NCBI RefSeq assembly: GCF_963662255.1
Contig: NC_085047.1
Span: 23,069,258 to 23,133,257 of the forward strand
Length of the DNA stretch: 64,000 nt
Direction of reading: 5' to 3'
Source of the DNA: Cinclus cinclus
Taxonomy: Eukaryota; Chordata; Aves; Passeriformes; Cinclidae
Of the stretch, positions 48,313-60,735 are shown in pieces. The notes under the pieces were generated by a model. It was not told where the DNA came from. It saw only the letters and a list, made by a program, of their open reading frames with translations, and did no database searches. Within the stretch, counting starts at the first letter, position 1, and each line of letters starts with the position of its first letter. A program made the position numbers and the translations under genes.

Positions 48313-49692
48313 AGCCAGTATCAGCGAGACAGCGTGCTAGGCTCTGTTTCACAGCTCCTTGGAGAACACGCACTGGAAGAATGCCGTCTCTGTTCCGCAA
48401 AAGCTCTGCCCCAGTGAAAGGTGGAAGAAGCAGCCTGTGGCCACGGGCAGAGCTGGTCAACAGCTGCGCCTAACTTTCCCAAGCTGCGAGAGCATTCGCA
48501 GCCGAGTTCTGCTTTGACAGAGCTATTGGTGAACTTTTGCAGTCCCGGAAGCTGCTGAAACCAAGGCTGTGTTCCGCCTCTTCATTCTTGGCTTTCTGTG
48601 CTCCAGCGAGTTGTCAAGCTCGGACACGGCATTCAGCTTTGCCGCCTCTCTGCACGGAAAGCACTAGACAGAACTAGTGTGCTTCGTGCATGCTCTCTCC
48701 TCGCTTTTATGGTCACGGCTCTGCTTTTTGCTTGGCAGCGTTCACAGGGTCCACGGCGTACCTCTTGCACAGCGAGAGGTGGCCGGCGAGGAATACTTGC
48801 TGCCTTAAGTCGTTCCATGCTCAAGGCATTCATCAGAGCAACACAGTGTGGGAAAAGAGGAGGGAACATTGCAGGACAAATTTCTATGCCGGGACATTAT
48901 TGTCTGCGAGACAGCTCTCCGGAGCGCTAGTATTTGGCCAGGCTGAAATCAGCGCCACGGGAAGCCAATCTGACAAGCGGAGTGCAACGAGCGCGGCGAT
49001 ATGGGGCCACTTGGCAGGTGGCCGAAGAAAGACGGCTGCCCCGTGAATGTGGTGCCAGAAGGCAAGTTTCAGCAGGGCGTTCCGGGCCAGCTCAATGTGC
49101 AGCCGCAGTTGTTCTAGGCGAGTTCTAGCCGAGAAGCTTTCCGTCTCCATTCACGAGACAAGAAAGGCAGAAGGCAAGGGCACCCAGGGTTGAGAAGAAA
49201 AGTGCGCGTAGCGAGCTCGTTGCGGCAGAAGCGAAAGCCAGGAGCAGCGCGCTCGGTGCGAGAAGTAGAGGGCGCTTCGCCTCCTTGGGAAGGAAATCGC
49301 GTCTGGGCACGAACGACAGCCAGCGAAGCTTCAGGAACAACAGGCTGTTCTGCTCAGCGTACGAGCCTGAAGTGAGTGGCAAGGGGTAAGCGGGCAGTTC
49401 CAAGGCATCTAGCTTTCCTGCTAGCAATGCCATTTCTACCCTGCCGTGCAAAACGTTGTCCTTTGCCGTTATGCTCCGAGATGCAGAGAGCACGTCGGCA
49501 GACGCAGTGCAGAGGGAAAGGACACAGTATCCTTGGGAGTGTGACGCCGCTTAGGCGGGCAAAGCAGAAAGGTGCCGCCCTGCACCGGCTTTGACTGCCT
49601 GAGCTTCCTTGCTAGGACAGCACCTGTCGAAAGCTGGCAACTAGGCTGCCAGAGTGCAGAATGTAGGCGGTGCGGCACGCTTGCTTGCCGAA
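48313..49692 (+). repeat. Repeat unit 36 (1380 bp)
   Basis: Alleles are C491, A918 and single C. A at 49009 (site 697) is private and absent from its partner, unit 40. Confidence 0.95.
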
Positions 49693-51073
49693 AGCCAGTA
49701 TCAGCGAGACAGCGTGCTAGGCTCTGTTTCACAGCTCCTTGGAGAACACGCACTGGAAGAATGCCGTCTCTGTTCCGCAAAAGCTCTGCCCCAGTGAAAG
49801 GTGGAAGAAGCAGCCTGTGGCCACGGGCAGAGCTGGTCAACAGCTGCGCCTAACTTTCCCAAGCTGCGAGAGCATTCGCAGCCGAGTTCTGCTTTGACAG
49901 AGCTATTGGTGAACTTTTGCAGTCCCGGAAGCTGCTGAAACCAAGGCTGTGTTCCGCCTCTTCATTCTTGGCTTTCTGTGCTCCAGCGAGTTGTCAAGCT
50001 CGGACACGGCATTCAGCTTTGCCGCCTCTCTGCACGGAAAGCACTAGACAGAACTAGTGTGCTTCGTGCATGCTCTCTCCTCGCTTTTATGGTCACGGCT
50101 CTGCTTTTTGCTTGGCAGCGTTCACAGGGTCCACGGCGTACCTCTTGCACAGCGAGAGGTGGCCGGCGAGGAATACTTGCTGCCTTAAGTCGTTCCATGC
50201 TCAAGGCATTCATCAGAGCAACACAGTGTGGGAAAAGAGGAGGGAACATTGCAGGACAAATTTCTATGCCGGGACATTATTGTCTGCGAGACAGCTCTCC
50301 GGAGCGCTAGTATTTGGCCAGGCTGAAATCAGCGCCACGGGAAGCCAATCTGACAAGCGGAGTGCAACGAGCGCGGCGATATGGGGCCGCTTGGCAGGTG
50401 GCCGAAGAAAGACAGCTGCCCCGTGAATGTGGTGCCAGAAGGCAAGTTTCAGCAGGGCGTTCCGGGCCAGCTCAATGTGCAGCCGCAGTTGTTCTAGGCG
50501 AGTTCTAGCCGAGAAGCTTTCCGTCTCCATTCACGAGACAAGAAAGGCAGAAGGCAAGGGCACCCAGGGTTGAGAAGAAAAGTGCGCGTAGCGAGCTCGT
50601 TGCGGCAGAGGCGAAAGCCAGGAGCAGCGCGCTCGGTGCGAGAAGTAGAGGGCGCTTCGCCTCCTTGGGAAGGAAATCGCGTCTGGGCACGAACGACAGC
50701 CAGCGAAGCTTCAGGAACAACAGGCTGTTCTGCTCAGCGTACGAGCCTGAAGTGAGTGGCAAGGGGTAAGCGGGCAGTTCCAAGGCATCTAGCTTTCCTG
50801 CTAGCAATGCCATTTCTACCCTGCCGTGCAAAACGTTGTCCTTTGCCGTTATGCTCCGAGATGCAGAGAGCACGTCGGCAGACGCAGTGCAGAGGGAAAG
50901 GACACAGTATCCTTGGGAGTGTGACACCGCTTAGGCGGGCAAAGCAGAAAGGTGCCGCCCTGCCACCGGCTTTGACTGCCTGAGCTTCCTTGCTAGGACA
51001 GCACCTGTCGAAAGCTGGCAACTAGGCTGCCAGAGTGCAGAATGTAGGCGGTGCGGCACGCTTGCTTGCCGAA
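49693..51073 (+). repeat. Repeat unit 37 (1381 bp)
   Basis: Alleles are C491, G918, A1234 (50926) and CC. A at 50414 (site 722) is shared only with unit 41, and creates an extra CAGCTG. Confidence 0.95.
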
Positions 51074-52453
51074 AGCCAGTATCAGCGAGACAGCGTGCTA
51101 GGCTCTGTTTCACAGCTCCTTGGAGAACACGCACTGGAAGAATGCCGTCTCTGTTCCGCAAAAGCTCTGCCCCAGTGAAAGGTGGAAGAAGCAGCCTGTG
51201 GCCACGGGCAGAGCTGGTCAACAGCTGCGCCTAACTTTCCCAAGCTGCGAGAGCATTCGCAGCCGAGTTCTGCTTTGACAGAGCTATTGGTGAACTTTTG
51301 CAGTCCCGGAAGCTGCTGAAACCAAGGCTGTGTTCCGCCTCTTCATTCTTGGCTTTCTGTGCTCCAGCGAGTTGTCAAGCTCGGACACGGCATTCAGCTT
51401 TGCCGCCTCTCTGCACGGAAAGCACTAGACAGAACTAGTGTGCTTCGTGCATGCTCTCTCCTCGCTTTTATGGTCACGGCTCTGCTTTTTGCTTGGCAGC
51501 GTTCACAGGGTCCACGGCGTACCTCTTGCACAGCGAGAGGTGGCCGGCGAGGAATACTTGCTGGCTTAAGTCGTTCCATGCTCAAGGCATTCATCAGAGC
51601 AACACAGTGTGGGAAAAGAGGAGGGAACATTGCAGGACAAATTTCTATGCCGGGACATTATTGTCTGCGAGACAGCTCTCCGGAGCGCTAGTATTTGGCC
51701 AGGCTGAAATCAGCGCCACGGGAAGCCAATCTGACAAGCGGAGTGCAACGAGCGCGGCGATATGGGGCCGCTTGGCAGGTGGCCGAAGAAAGACGGCTGC
51801 CCCGTGAATGTGGTGCCAGAAGGCAAGTTTCAGCAGGGCGTTCCGGGCCAGCTCAATGTGCAGCCGCAGTTGTTCTAGGCGAGTTCTAGCCGAGAAGCTT
51901 TCCGTCTCCATTCACGAGACAAGAAAGGCAGAAGGCAAGGGCACCCAGGGTTGAGAAGAAAAGTGCGCGTAGCGAGCTCGTTGCGGCAGAGGCGAAAGCC
52001 AGGAGCAGCGCGCTCGGTGCGAGAAGTAGAGGGCGCTTCGCCTCCTTGGGAAGGAAATCGCGTCTGGGCACGAACGACAGCCAGCGAAGCTTCAGGAACA
52101 ACAGGCTGTTCTGCTCAGCGTACGAGCCTGAAGTGAGTGGCAAGGGGTAAGCGGGCAGTTCCAAGGCATCTAGCTTTCCTGCTAGCAATGCCATTTCTAC
52201 CCTGCCGTGCAAAACGTTGTCCTTTGCCGTTATGCTCCGAGATGCAGAGAGCACGTCGGCAGACGCAGTGCAGAGGGAAAGGACACAGTATCCTTGGGAG
52301 TGTGACGCCGCTTAGGCGGGCAAAGCAGAAAGGTGCCGCCCTGCACCGGCTTTGACTGCCTGAGCTTCCTTGCTAGGACAGCACCTGTCGAAAGCTGGCA
52401 ACTAGGCTGCCAGAGTGCAGAATGTAGGCGGTGCGGCACGCTTGCTTGCCGAA
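51074..52453 (+). repeat. Repeat unit 38 (1380 bp); last unit of four-unit block copy 1
   Basis: Alleles are G491, G918 and single C. It differs from partner unit 42 at site 918. Confidence 0.95.
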
Positions 52454-53834
52454 AGCCAGTATCAGCGAGACAGCGTGCTAGGCTCTGTTTCACAGCTCCT
52501 TGGAGAACACGCACTGGAAGAATGCCGTCTCTGTTCCGCAAAAGCTCTGCCCCAGTGAAAGGTGGAAGAAGCAGCCTGTGGCCACGGGCAGAGCTGGTCA
52601 ACAGCTGCGCCTAACTTTCCCAAGCTGCGAGAGCATTCGCAGCCGAGTTCTGCTTTGACAGAGCTATTGGTGAACTTTTGCAGTCCCGGAAGCTGCTGAA
52701 ACCAAGGCTGTGTTCCGCCTCTTCATTCTTGGCTTTCTGTGCTCCAGCGAGTTGTCAAGCTCGGACACGGCATTCAGCTTTGCCGCCTCTCTGCACGGAA
52801 AGCACTAGACAGAACTAGTGTGCTTCGTGCATGCTCTCTCCTCGCTTTTATGGTCACGGCTCTGCTTTTTGCTTGGCAGCGTTCACAGGGTCCACGGCGT
52901 ACCTCTTGCACAGCGAGAGGTGGCCGGCGAGGAATACTTGCTGCCTTAAGTCGTTCCATGCTCAAGGCATTCATCAGAGCAACACAGTGTGGGAAAAGAG
53001 GAGGGAACATTGCAGGACAAATTTCTATGCCGGGACATTATTGTCTGCGAGACAGCTCTCCGGAGCGCTAGTATTTGGCCAGGCTGAAATCAGCGCCACG
53101 GGAAGCCAATCTGACAAGCGGAGTGCAACGAGCGCGGCGATATGGGGCCGCTTGGCAGGTGGCCGAAGAAAGACGGCTGCCCCGTGAATGTGGTGCCAGA
53201 AGGCAAGTTTCAGCAGGGCGTTCCGGGCCAGCTCAATGTGCAGCCGCAGTTGTTCTAGGCGAGTTCTAGCCGAGAAGCTTTCCGTCTCCATTCACGAGAC
53301 AAGAAAGGCAGAAGGCAAGGGCACCCAGGGTTGAGAAGAAAAGTGCGCGTAGCGAGCTCGTTGCGGCAGAGGCGAAAGCCAGGAGCAGCGCGCTCGGTGC
53401 GAGAAGTAGAGGGCGCTTCGCCTCCTTGGGAAGGAAATCGCGTCTGGGCACGAACGACAGCCAGCGAAGCTTCAGGAACAACAGGCTGTTCTGCTCAGCG
53501 TACGAGCCTGAAGTGAGTGGCAAGGGGTAAGCGGGCAGTTCCAAGGCATCTAGCTTTCCTGCTAGCAATGCCATTTCTACCCTGCCGTGCAAAACGTTGT
53601 CCTTTGCCGTTATGCTCCGAGATGCAGAGAGCACGTCGGCAGACGCAGTGCAGAGGGAAAGGACACAGTATCCTTGGGAGTGTGACACCGCTTAGGCGGG
53701 CAAAGCAGAAAGGTGCCGCCCTGCCACCGGCTTTGACTGCCTGAGCTTCCTTGCTAGGACAGCACCTGTCGAAAGCTGGCAACTAGGCTGCCAGAGTGCA
53801 GAATGTAGGCGGTGCGGCACGCTTGCTTGCCGAA
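52454..53834 (+). repeat. Repeat unit 39 (1381 bp); first unit of four-unit block copy 2
   Basis: Alleles are C491, G918, A1234 (53687) and CC. It matches unit 35. Confidence 0.95.
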
Positions 53835-55214
53835 AGCCAGTATCAGCGAGACAGCGTGCTAGGCTCTGTTTCACAGCTCCTTGGAGAACACGCACTGGAA
53901 GAATGCCGTCTCTGTTCCGCAAAAGCTCTGCCCCAGTGAAAGGTGGAAGAAGCAGCCTGTGGCCACGGGCAGAGCTGGTCAACAGCTGCGCCTAACTTTC
54001 CCAAGCTGCGAGAGCATTCGCAGCCGAGTTCTGCTTTGACAGAGCTATTGGTGAACTTTTGCAGTCCCGGAAGCTGCTGAAACCAAGGCTGTGTTCCGCC
54101 TCTTCATTCTTGGCTTTCTGTGCTCCAGCGAGTTGTCAAGCTCGGACACGGCATTCAGCTTTGCCGCCTCTCTGCACGGAAAGCACTAGACAGAACTAGT
54201 GTGCTTCGTGCATGCTCTCTCCTCGCTTTTATGGTCACGGCTCTGCTTTTTGCTTGGCAGCGTTCACAGGGTCCACGGCGTACCTCTTGCACAGCGAGAG
54301 GTGGCCGGCGAGGAATACTTGCTGCCTTAAGTCGTTCCATGCTCAAGGCATTCATCAGAGCAACACAGTGTGGGAAAAGAGGAGGGAACATTGCAGGACA
54401 AATTTCTATGCCGGGACATTATTGTCTGCGAGACAGCTCTCCGGAGCGCTAGTATTTGGCCAGGCTGAAATCAGCGCCACGGGAAGCCAATCTGACAAGC
54501 GGAGTGCAACGAGCGCGGCGATATGGGGCCGCTTGGCAGGTGGCCGAAGAAAGACGGCTGCCCCGTGAATGTGGTGCCAGAAGGCAAGTTTCAGCAGGGC
54601 GTTCCGGGCCAGCTCAATGTGCAGCCGCAGTTGTTCTAGGCGAGTTCTAGCCGAGAAGCTTTCCGTCTCCATTCACGAGACAAGAAAGGCAGAAGGCAAG
54701 GGCACCCAGGGTTGAGAAGAAAAGTGCGCGTAGCGAGCTCGTTGCGGCAGAAGCGAAAGCCAGGAGCAGCGCGCTCGGTGCGAGAAGTAGAGGGCGCTTC
54801 GCCTCCTTGGGAAGGAAATCGCGTCTGGGCACGAACGACAGCCAGCGAAGCTTCAGGAACAACAGGCTGTTCTGCTCAGCGTACGAGCCTGAAGTGAGTG
54901 GCAAGGGGTAAGCGGGCAGTTCCAAGGCATCTAGCTTTCCTGCTAGCAATGCCATTTCTACCCTGCCGTGCAAAACGTTGTCCTTTGCCGTTATGCTCCG
55001 AGATGCAGAGAGCACGTCGGCAGACGCAGTGCAGAGGGAAAGGACACAGTATCCTTGGGAGTGTGACGCCGCTTAGGCGGGCAAAGCAGAAAGGTGCCGC
55101 CCTGCACCGGCTTTGACTGCCTGAGCTTCCTTGCTAGGACAGCACCTGTCGAAAGCTGGCAACTAGGCTGCCAGAGTGCAGAATGTAGGCGGTGCGGCAC
55201 GCTTGCTTGCCGAA
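53835..55214 (+). repeat. Repeat unit 40 (1380 bp)
   Basis: Alleles are C491, A918, single C and A1273. It matches unit 36 apart from the private base of that unit. Confidence 0.95.
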
Positions 55215-56595
55215 AGCCAGTATCAGCGAGACAGCGTGCTAGGCTCTGTTTCACAGCTCCTTGGAGAACACGCACTGGAAGAATGCCGTCTCTGTTCCGC
55301 AAAAGCTCTGCCCCAGTGAAAGGTGGAAGAAGCAGCCTGTGGCCACGGGCAGAGCTGGTCAACAGCTGCGCCTAACTTTCCCAAGCTGCGAGAGCATTCG
55401 CAGCCGAGTTCTGCTTTGACAGAGCTATTGGTGAACTTTTGCAGTCCCGGAAGCTGCTGAAACCAAGGCTGTGTTCCGCCTCTTCATTCTTGGCTTTCTG
55501 TGCTCCAGCGAGTTGTCAAGCTCGGACACGGCATTCAGCTTTGCCGCCTCTCTGCACGGAAAGCACTAGACAGAACTAGTGTGCTTCGTGCATGCTCTCT
55601 CCTCGCTTTTATGGTCACGGCTCTGCTTTTTGCTTGGCAGCGTTCACAGGGTCCACGGCGTACCTCTTGCACAGCGAGAGGTGGCCGGCGAGGAATACTT
55701 GCTGCCTTAAGTCGTTCCATGCTCAAGGCATTCATCAGAGCAACACAGTGTGGGAAAAGAGGAGGGAACATTGCAGGACAAATTTCTATGCCGGGACATT
55801 ATTGTCTGCGAGACAGCTCTCCGGAGCGCTAGTATTTGGCCAGGCTGAAATCAGCGCCACGGGAAGCCAATCTGACAAGCGGAGTGCAACGAGCGCGGCG
55901 ATATGGGGCCGCTTGGCAGGTGGCCGAAGAAAGACAGCTGCCCCGTGAATGTGGTGCCAGAAGGCAAGTTTCAGCAGGGCGTTCCGGGCCAGCTCAATGT
56001 GCAGCCGCAGTTGTTCTAGGCGAGTTCTAGCCGAGAAGCTTTCCGTCTCCATTCACGAGACAAGAAAGGCAGAAGGCAAGGGCACCCAGGGTTGAGAAGA
56101 AAAGTGCGCGTAGCGAGCTCGTTGCGGCAGAGGCGAAAGCCAGGAGCAGCGCGCTCGGTGCGAGAAGTAGAGGGCGCTTCGCCTCCTTGGGAAGGAAATC
56201 GCGTCTGGGCACGAACGACAGCCAGCGAAGCTTCAGGAACAACAGGCTGTTCTGCTCAGCGTACGAGCCTGAAGTGAGTGGCAAGGGGTAAGCGGGCAGT
56301 TCCAAGGCATCTAGCTTTCCTGCTAGCAATGCCATTTCTACCCTGCCGTGCAAAACGTTGTCCTTTGCCGTTATGCTCCGAGATGCAGAGAGCACGTCGG
56401 CAGACGCAGTGCAGAGGGAAAGGACACAGTATCCTTGGGAGTGTGACACCGCTTAGGCGGGCAAAGCAGAAAGGTGCCGCCCTGCCACCGGCTTTGACTG
56501 CCTGAGCTTCCTTGCTAGGACAGCACCTGTCGAAAGCTGGCAACTAGGCTGCCAGAGTGCAGAATGTAGGCGGTGCGGCACGCTTGCTTGCCGAA
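55215..56595 (+). repeat. Repeat unit 41 (1381 bp)
   Basis: Alleles are C491, G918, A1234 (56448) and CC. A at 55936 (site 722) is shared only with unit 37, exactly 5522 bp upstream. Confidence 0.95.
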
Positions 56596-57975
56596 AGCCA
56601 GTATCAGCGAGACAGCGTGCTAGGCTCTGTTTCACAGCTCCTTGGAGAACACGCACTGGAAGAATGCCGTCTCTGTTCCGCAAAAGCTCTGCCCCAGTGA
56701 AAGGTGGAAGAAGCAGCCTGTGGCCACGGGCAGAGCTGGTCAACAGCTGCGCCTAACTTTCCCAAGCTGCGAGAGCATTCGCAGCCGAGTTCTGCTTTGA
56801 CAGAGCTATTGGTGAACTTTTGCAGTCCCGGAAGCTGCTGAAACCAAGGCTGTGTTCCGCCTCTTCATTCTTGGCTTTCTGTGCTCCAGCGAGTTGTCAA
56901 GCTCGGACACGGCATTCAGCTTTGCCGCCTCTCTGCACGGAAAGCACTAGACAGAACTAGTGTGCTTCGTGCATGCTCTCTCCTCGCTTTTATGGTCACG
57001 GCTCTGCTTTTTGCTTGGCAGCGTTCACAGGGTCCACGGCGTACCTCTTGCACAGCGAGAGGTGGCCGGCGAGGAATACTTGCTGGCTTAAGTCGTTCCA
57101 TGCTCAAGGCATTCATCAGAGCAACACAGTGTGGGAAAAGAGGAGGGAACATTGCAGGACAAATTTCTATGCCGGGACATTATTGTCTGCGAGACAGCTC
57201 TCCGGAGCGCTAGTATTTGGCCAGGCTGAAATCAGCGCCACGGGAAGCCAATCTGACAAGCGGAGTGCAACGAGCGCGGCGATATGGGGCCGCTTGGCAG
57301 GTGGCCGAAGAAAGACGGCTGCCCCGTGAATGTGGTGCCAGAAGGCAAGTTTCAGCAGGGCGTTCCGGGCCAGCTCAATGTGCAGCCGCAGTTGTTCTAG
57401 GCGAGTTCTAGCCGAGAAGCTTTCCGTCTCCATTCACGAGACAAGAAAGGCAGAAGGCAAGGGCACCCAGGGTTGAGAAGAAAAGTGCGCGTAGCGAGCT
57501 CGTTGCGGCAGAAGCGAAAGCCAGGAGCAGCGCGCTCGGTGCGAGAAGTAGAGGGCGCTTCGCCTCCTTGGGAAGGAAATCGCGTCTGGGCACGAACGAC
57601 AGCCAGCGAAGCTTCAGGAACAACAGGCTGTTCTGCTCAGCGTACGAGCCTGAAGTGAGTGGCAAGGGGTAAGCGGGCAGTTCCAAGGCATCTAGCTTTC
57701 CTGCTAGCAATGCCATTTCTACCCTGCCGTGCAAAACGTTGTCCTTTGCCGTTATGCTCCGAGATGCAGAGAGCACGTCGGCAGACGCAGTGCAGAGGGA
57801 AAGGACACAGTATCCTTGGGAGTGTGACGCCGCTTAGGCGGGCAAAGCAGAAAGGTGCCGCCCTGCACCGGCTTTGACTGCCTGAGCTTCCTTGCTAGGA
57901 CAGCACCTGTCGAAAGCTGGCAACTAGGCTGCCAGAGTGCAGAATGTAGGCGGTGCGGCACGCTTGCTTGCCGAA
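56596..57975 (+). repeat. Repeat unit 42 (1380 bp); last unit of four-unit block copy 2
   Basis: Alleles are G491, A918, single C and A1273. It differs from partner unit 38 at site 918. Confidence 0.95.
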
Positions 57976-59355
57976 AGCCAGTATCAGCGAGACAGCGTGC
58001 TAGGCTCTGTTTCACAGCTCCTTGGAGAACACGCACTGGAAGAATGCCGTCTCTGCTCCGCAAAAGCTCTGCCCCAGTGAAAGGTGGAAGAAGCAGCCTG
58101 TGGCCACGGGCAGAGCTGGTCAACAGCTGCGCCTAACTTTCCCAAGCTGCGAGAGCATTCGCAGCCGAGTTCTGCTTTGACAGAGCTATTGGTGAACTTT
58201 TGCAGTCCCGGAAGCTGCTGAAACCAAGGCTGTGTTCCGCCTCTTCATTCTTGGCTTTCTGTGCTCCAGCGAGTTGTCAAGCTCGGACACGGCATTCAGC
58301 TTTGCCGCCTCTCTGCACGGAAAGCACTAGACAGAACTAGTGTGCTTCGTGCATGCTCTCTCCTCGCTTTTATGGTCACGGCTCTGCTTTTTGCTTGGCA
58401 GCGTTCACAGGGTCCACGGCGTACCTCTTGCACAGCGAGAGGTGGCCGGCGAGGAATACTTGCTGCCTTAAGTCGTTCCATGCTCAAGGCATTCATCAGA
58501 GCAACACAGTGTGGGAAAAGAGGAGGGAACATTGCAGGACAAATTTCTATGCCGGGACATTATTGTCTGCGAGACAGCTCTCCGGAGCGCTAGTATTTGG
58601 CCAGGCTGAAATCAGCGCCACGGGAAGCCAATCTGACAAGCGGAGTGCAACGAGCGCGGCGATATGGGGCCGCTTGGCAGGTGGCCGAAGAAAGACGGCT
58701 GCCCCGTGAATGTGGTGCCAGAAGGCAAGTTTCAGCAGGGCGTTCCGGGCCAGCTCAATGTGCAGCCGCAGTTGTTCTAGGCGAGTTCTAGCCGAGAAGC
58801 TTTCCGTCTCCATTCACGAGACAAGAAAGGCAGAAGGCAAGGGCACCCAGGGTTGAGAAGAAAAGTGCGCGTAGCGAGCTCGTTGCGGCAGAAGCGAAAG
58901 CCAGGAGCAGCGCGCTCGGTGCGAGAAGTAGAGGGCGCTTCGCCTCCTTGGGAAGGAAATCGCGTCTGGGCACGAACGACAGCCAGCGAAGCTTCAGGAA
59001 CAACAGGCTGTTCTGCTCAGCGTACGAGCCTGAAGTGAGTGGCAAGGGGTAAGCGGGCAGTTCCAAGGCATCTAGCTTTCCTGCTAGCAATGCCATTTCT
59101 ACCCTGCCGTGCAAAACGTTGTCCTTTGCCGTTATGCTCCGAGATGCAGAGAGCACGTCGGCAGACGCAGTGCAGAGGGAAAGGACACAGTATCCTTGGG
59201 AGTGTGACGCCGCTTAGGCGGGCAAAGCAGAAAGGTGCCGCCCTGCGCCGGCTTTGACTGCCTGAGCTTCCTTGCTAGGACAGCACCTGTCGAAAGCTGG
59301 CAACTAGGCTGCCAGAGTGCAGAATGTAGGCGGTGCGGCACGCTTGCTTGCCGAA
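57976..59355 (+). repeat. Repeat unit 43 (1380 bp)
   Basis: Alleles are C491, A918 and G1273, the haplotype of units 29 and 30. C at 58056 (site 81) is private. Confidence 0.95.
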
Positions 59356-60735
59356 AGCCAGTATCAGCGAGACAGCGTGCTAGGCTCTGTTTCACAGCTC
59401 CTTGGAGAACACGCACTGGAAGAATGCCGTCTCTGTTCCGCAAAAGCTCTGCCCCAGTGAAAGGTGGAAGAAGCAGCCTGTGGCCACGGGCAGAGCTGGT
59501 CAACAGCTGCGCCTAACTTTCCCAAGCTGCGAGAGCATTCGCAGCCGAGTTCTGCTTTGACAGAGCTATTGGTGAACTTTTGCAGTCCCGGAAGCTGCTG
59601 AAACCAAGGCTGTGTTCCGCCTCTTCATTCTTGGCTTTCTGTGCTCCAGCGAGTTGTCAAGCTCGGACACGGCATTCAGCTTTGCCGCCTCTCTGCACGG
59701 AAAGCACTAGACAGAACTAGTGTGCTTCGTGCATGCTCTCTCCTCGCTTTTATGGTCACGGCTCTGCTTTTTGCTTGGCAGCGTTCACAGGGTCCACGGC
59801 GTACCTCTTGCACAGCGAGAGGTGGCCGGCGAGGAATACTTGCTGGCTTAAGTCGTTCCATGCTCAAGGCATTCATCAGAGCAACACAGTGTGGGAAAAG
59901 AGGAGGGAACATTGCAGGACAAATTTCTATGCCGGGACATTATTGTCTGCGAGACAGCTCTCCGGAGCGCTAGTATTTGGCCAGGCTGAAATCAGCGCCA
60001 CGGGAAGCCAATCTGACAAGCGGAGTGCAACGAGCGCGGCGATATGGGGCCGCTTGGCAGGTGGCCGAAGAAAGACGGCTGCCCCGTGAATGTGGTGCCA
60101 GAAGGCAAGTTTCAGCAGGGCGTTCCGGGCCAGCTCAATGTGCAGCCGCAGTTGTTCTAGGCGAGTTCTAGCCGAGAAGCTTTCCGTCTCCATTCACGAG
60201 ACAAGAAAGGCAGAAGGCAAGGGCACCCAGGGTTGAGAAGAAAAGTGCGCGTAGCGAGCTCGTTGCGGCAGAAGCGAAAGCCAGGAGCAGCGCGCTCGGT
60301 GCGAGAAGTAGAGGGCGCTTCGCCTCCTTGGGAAGGAAATCGCGTCTGGGCACGAACGACAGCCAGCGAAGCTTCAGGAACAACAGGCTGTTCTGCTCAG
60401 CGTACGAGCCTGAAGTGAGTGGCAAGGGGTAAGCGGGCAGTTCCAAGGCATCTAGCTTTCCTGCTAGCAATGCCATTTCTACCCTGCCGTGCAAAACGTT
60501 GTCCTTTGCCGTTATGCTCCGAGATGCAGAGAGCACGTCGGCAGACGCAGTGCAGAGGGAAAGGACACAGTATCCTTGGGAGTGTGACGCCGCTTAGGCG
60601 GGCAAAGCAGAAAGGTGCCGCCCTGCACCGGCTTTGACTGCCTGAGCTTCCTTGCTAGGACAGCACCTGTCGAAAGCTGGCAACTAGGCTGCCAGAGTGC
60701 AGAATGTAGGCGGTGCGGCACGCTTGCTTGCCGAA
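59356..60735 (+). repeat. Repeat unit 44 (1380 bp)
   Basis: Alleles are G491, A918, single C and A1273. Confidence 0.95.

Larger units (their letters stand above)
46932..52453 (+). repeat. Higher-order repeat, four units, copy 1 (5522 bp)
   Basis: Units 35-38 match units 39-42 in length order (1381, 1380, 1381, 1380), in A1234 at the first and third units, A918 at the second and G491 at the fourth. The site-722 A found only in units 37 and 41 is also shared. Differences are the private A at 49009 and the allele at site 918 of the fourth unit (G here, A in unit 42). Confidence 0.88.
52454..57975 (+). repeat. Higher-order repeat, four units, copy 2 (5522 bp)
   Basis: Units 39-42 are the tandem partner of 46932-52453. 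Internally both copies alternate a 1381-bp A1234 unit with a 1380-bp unit, so the four-unit block itself looks like a doubled dimer. The mismatch at site 918 of unit 42 suggests that the duplicated segment ends before that site, or that a later exchange replaced it. Confidence 0.88.
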
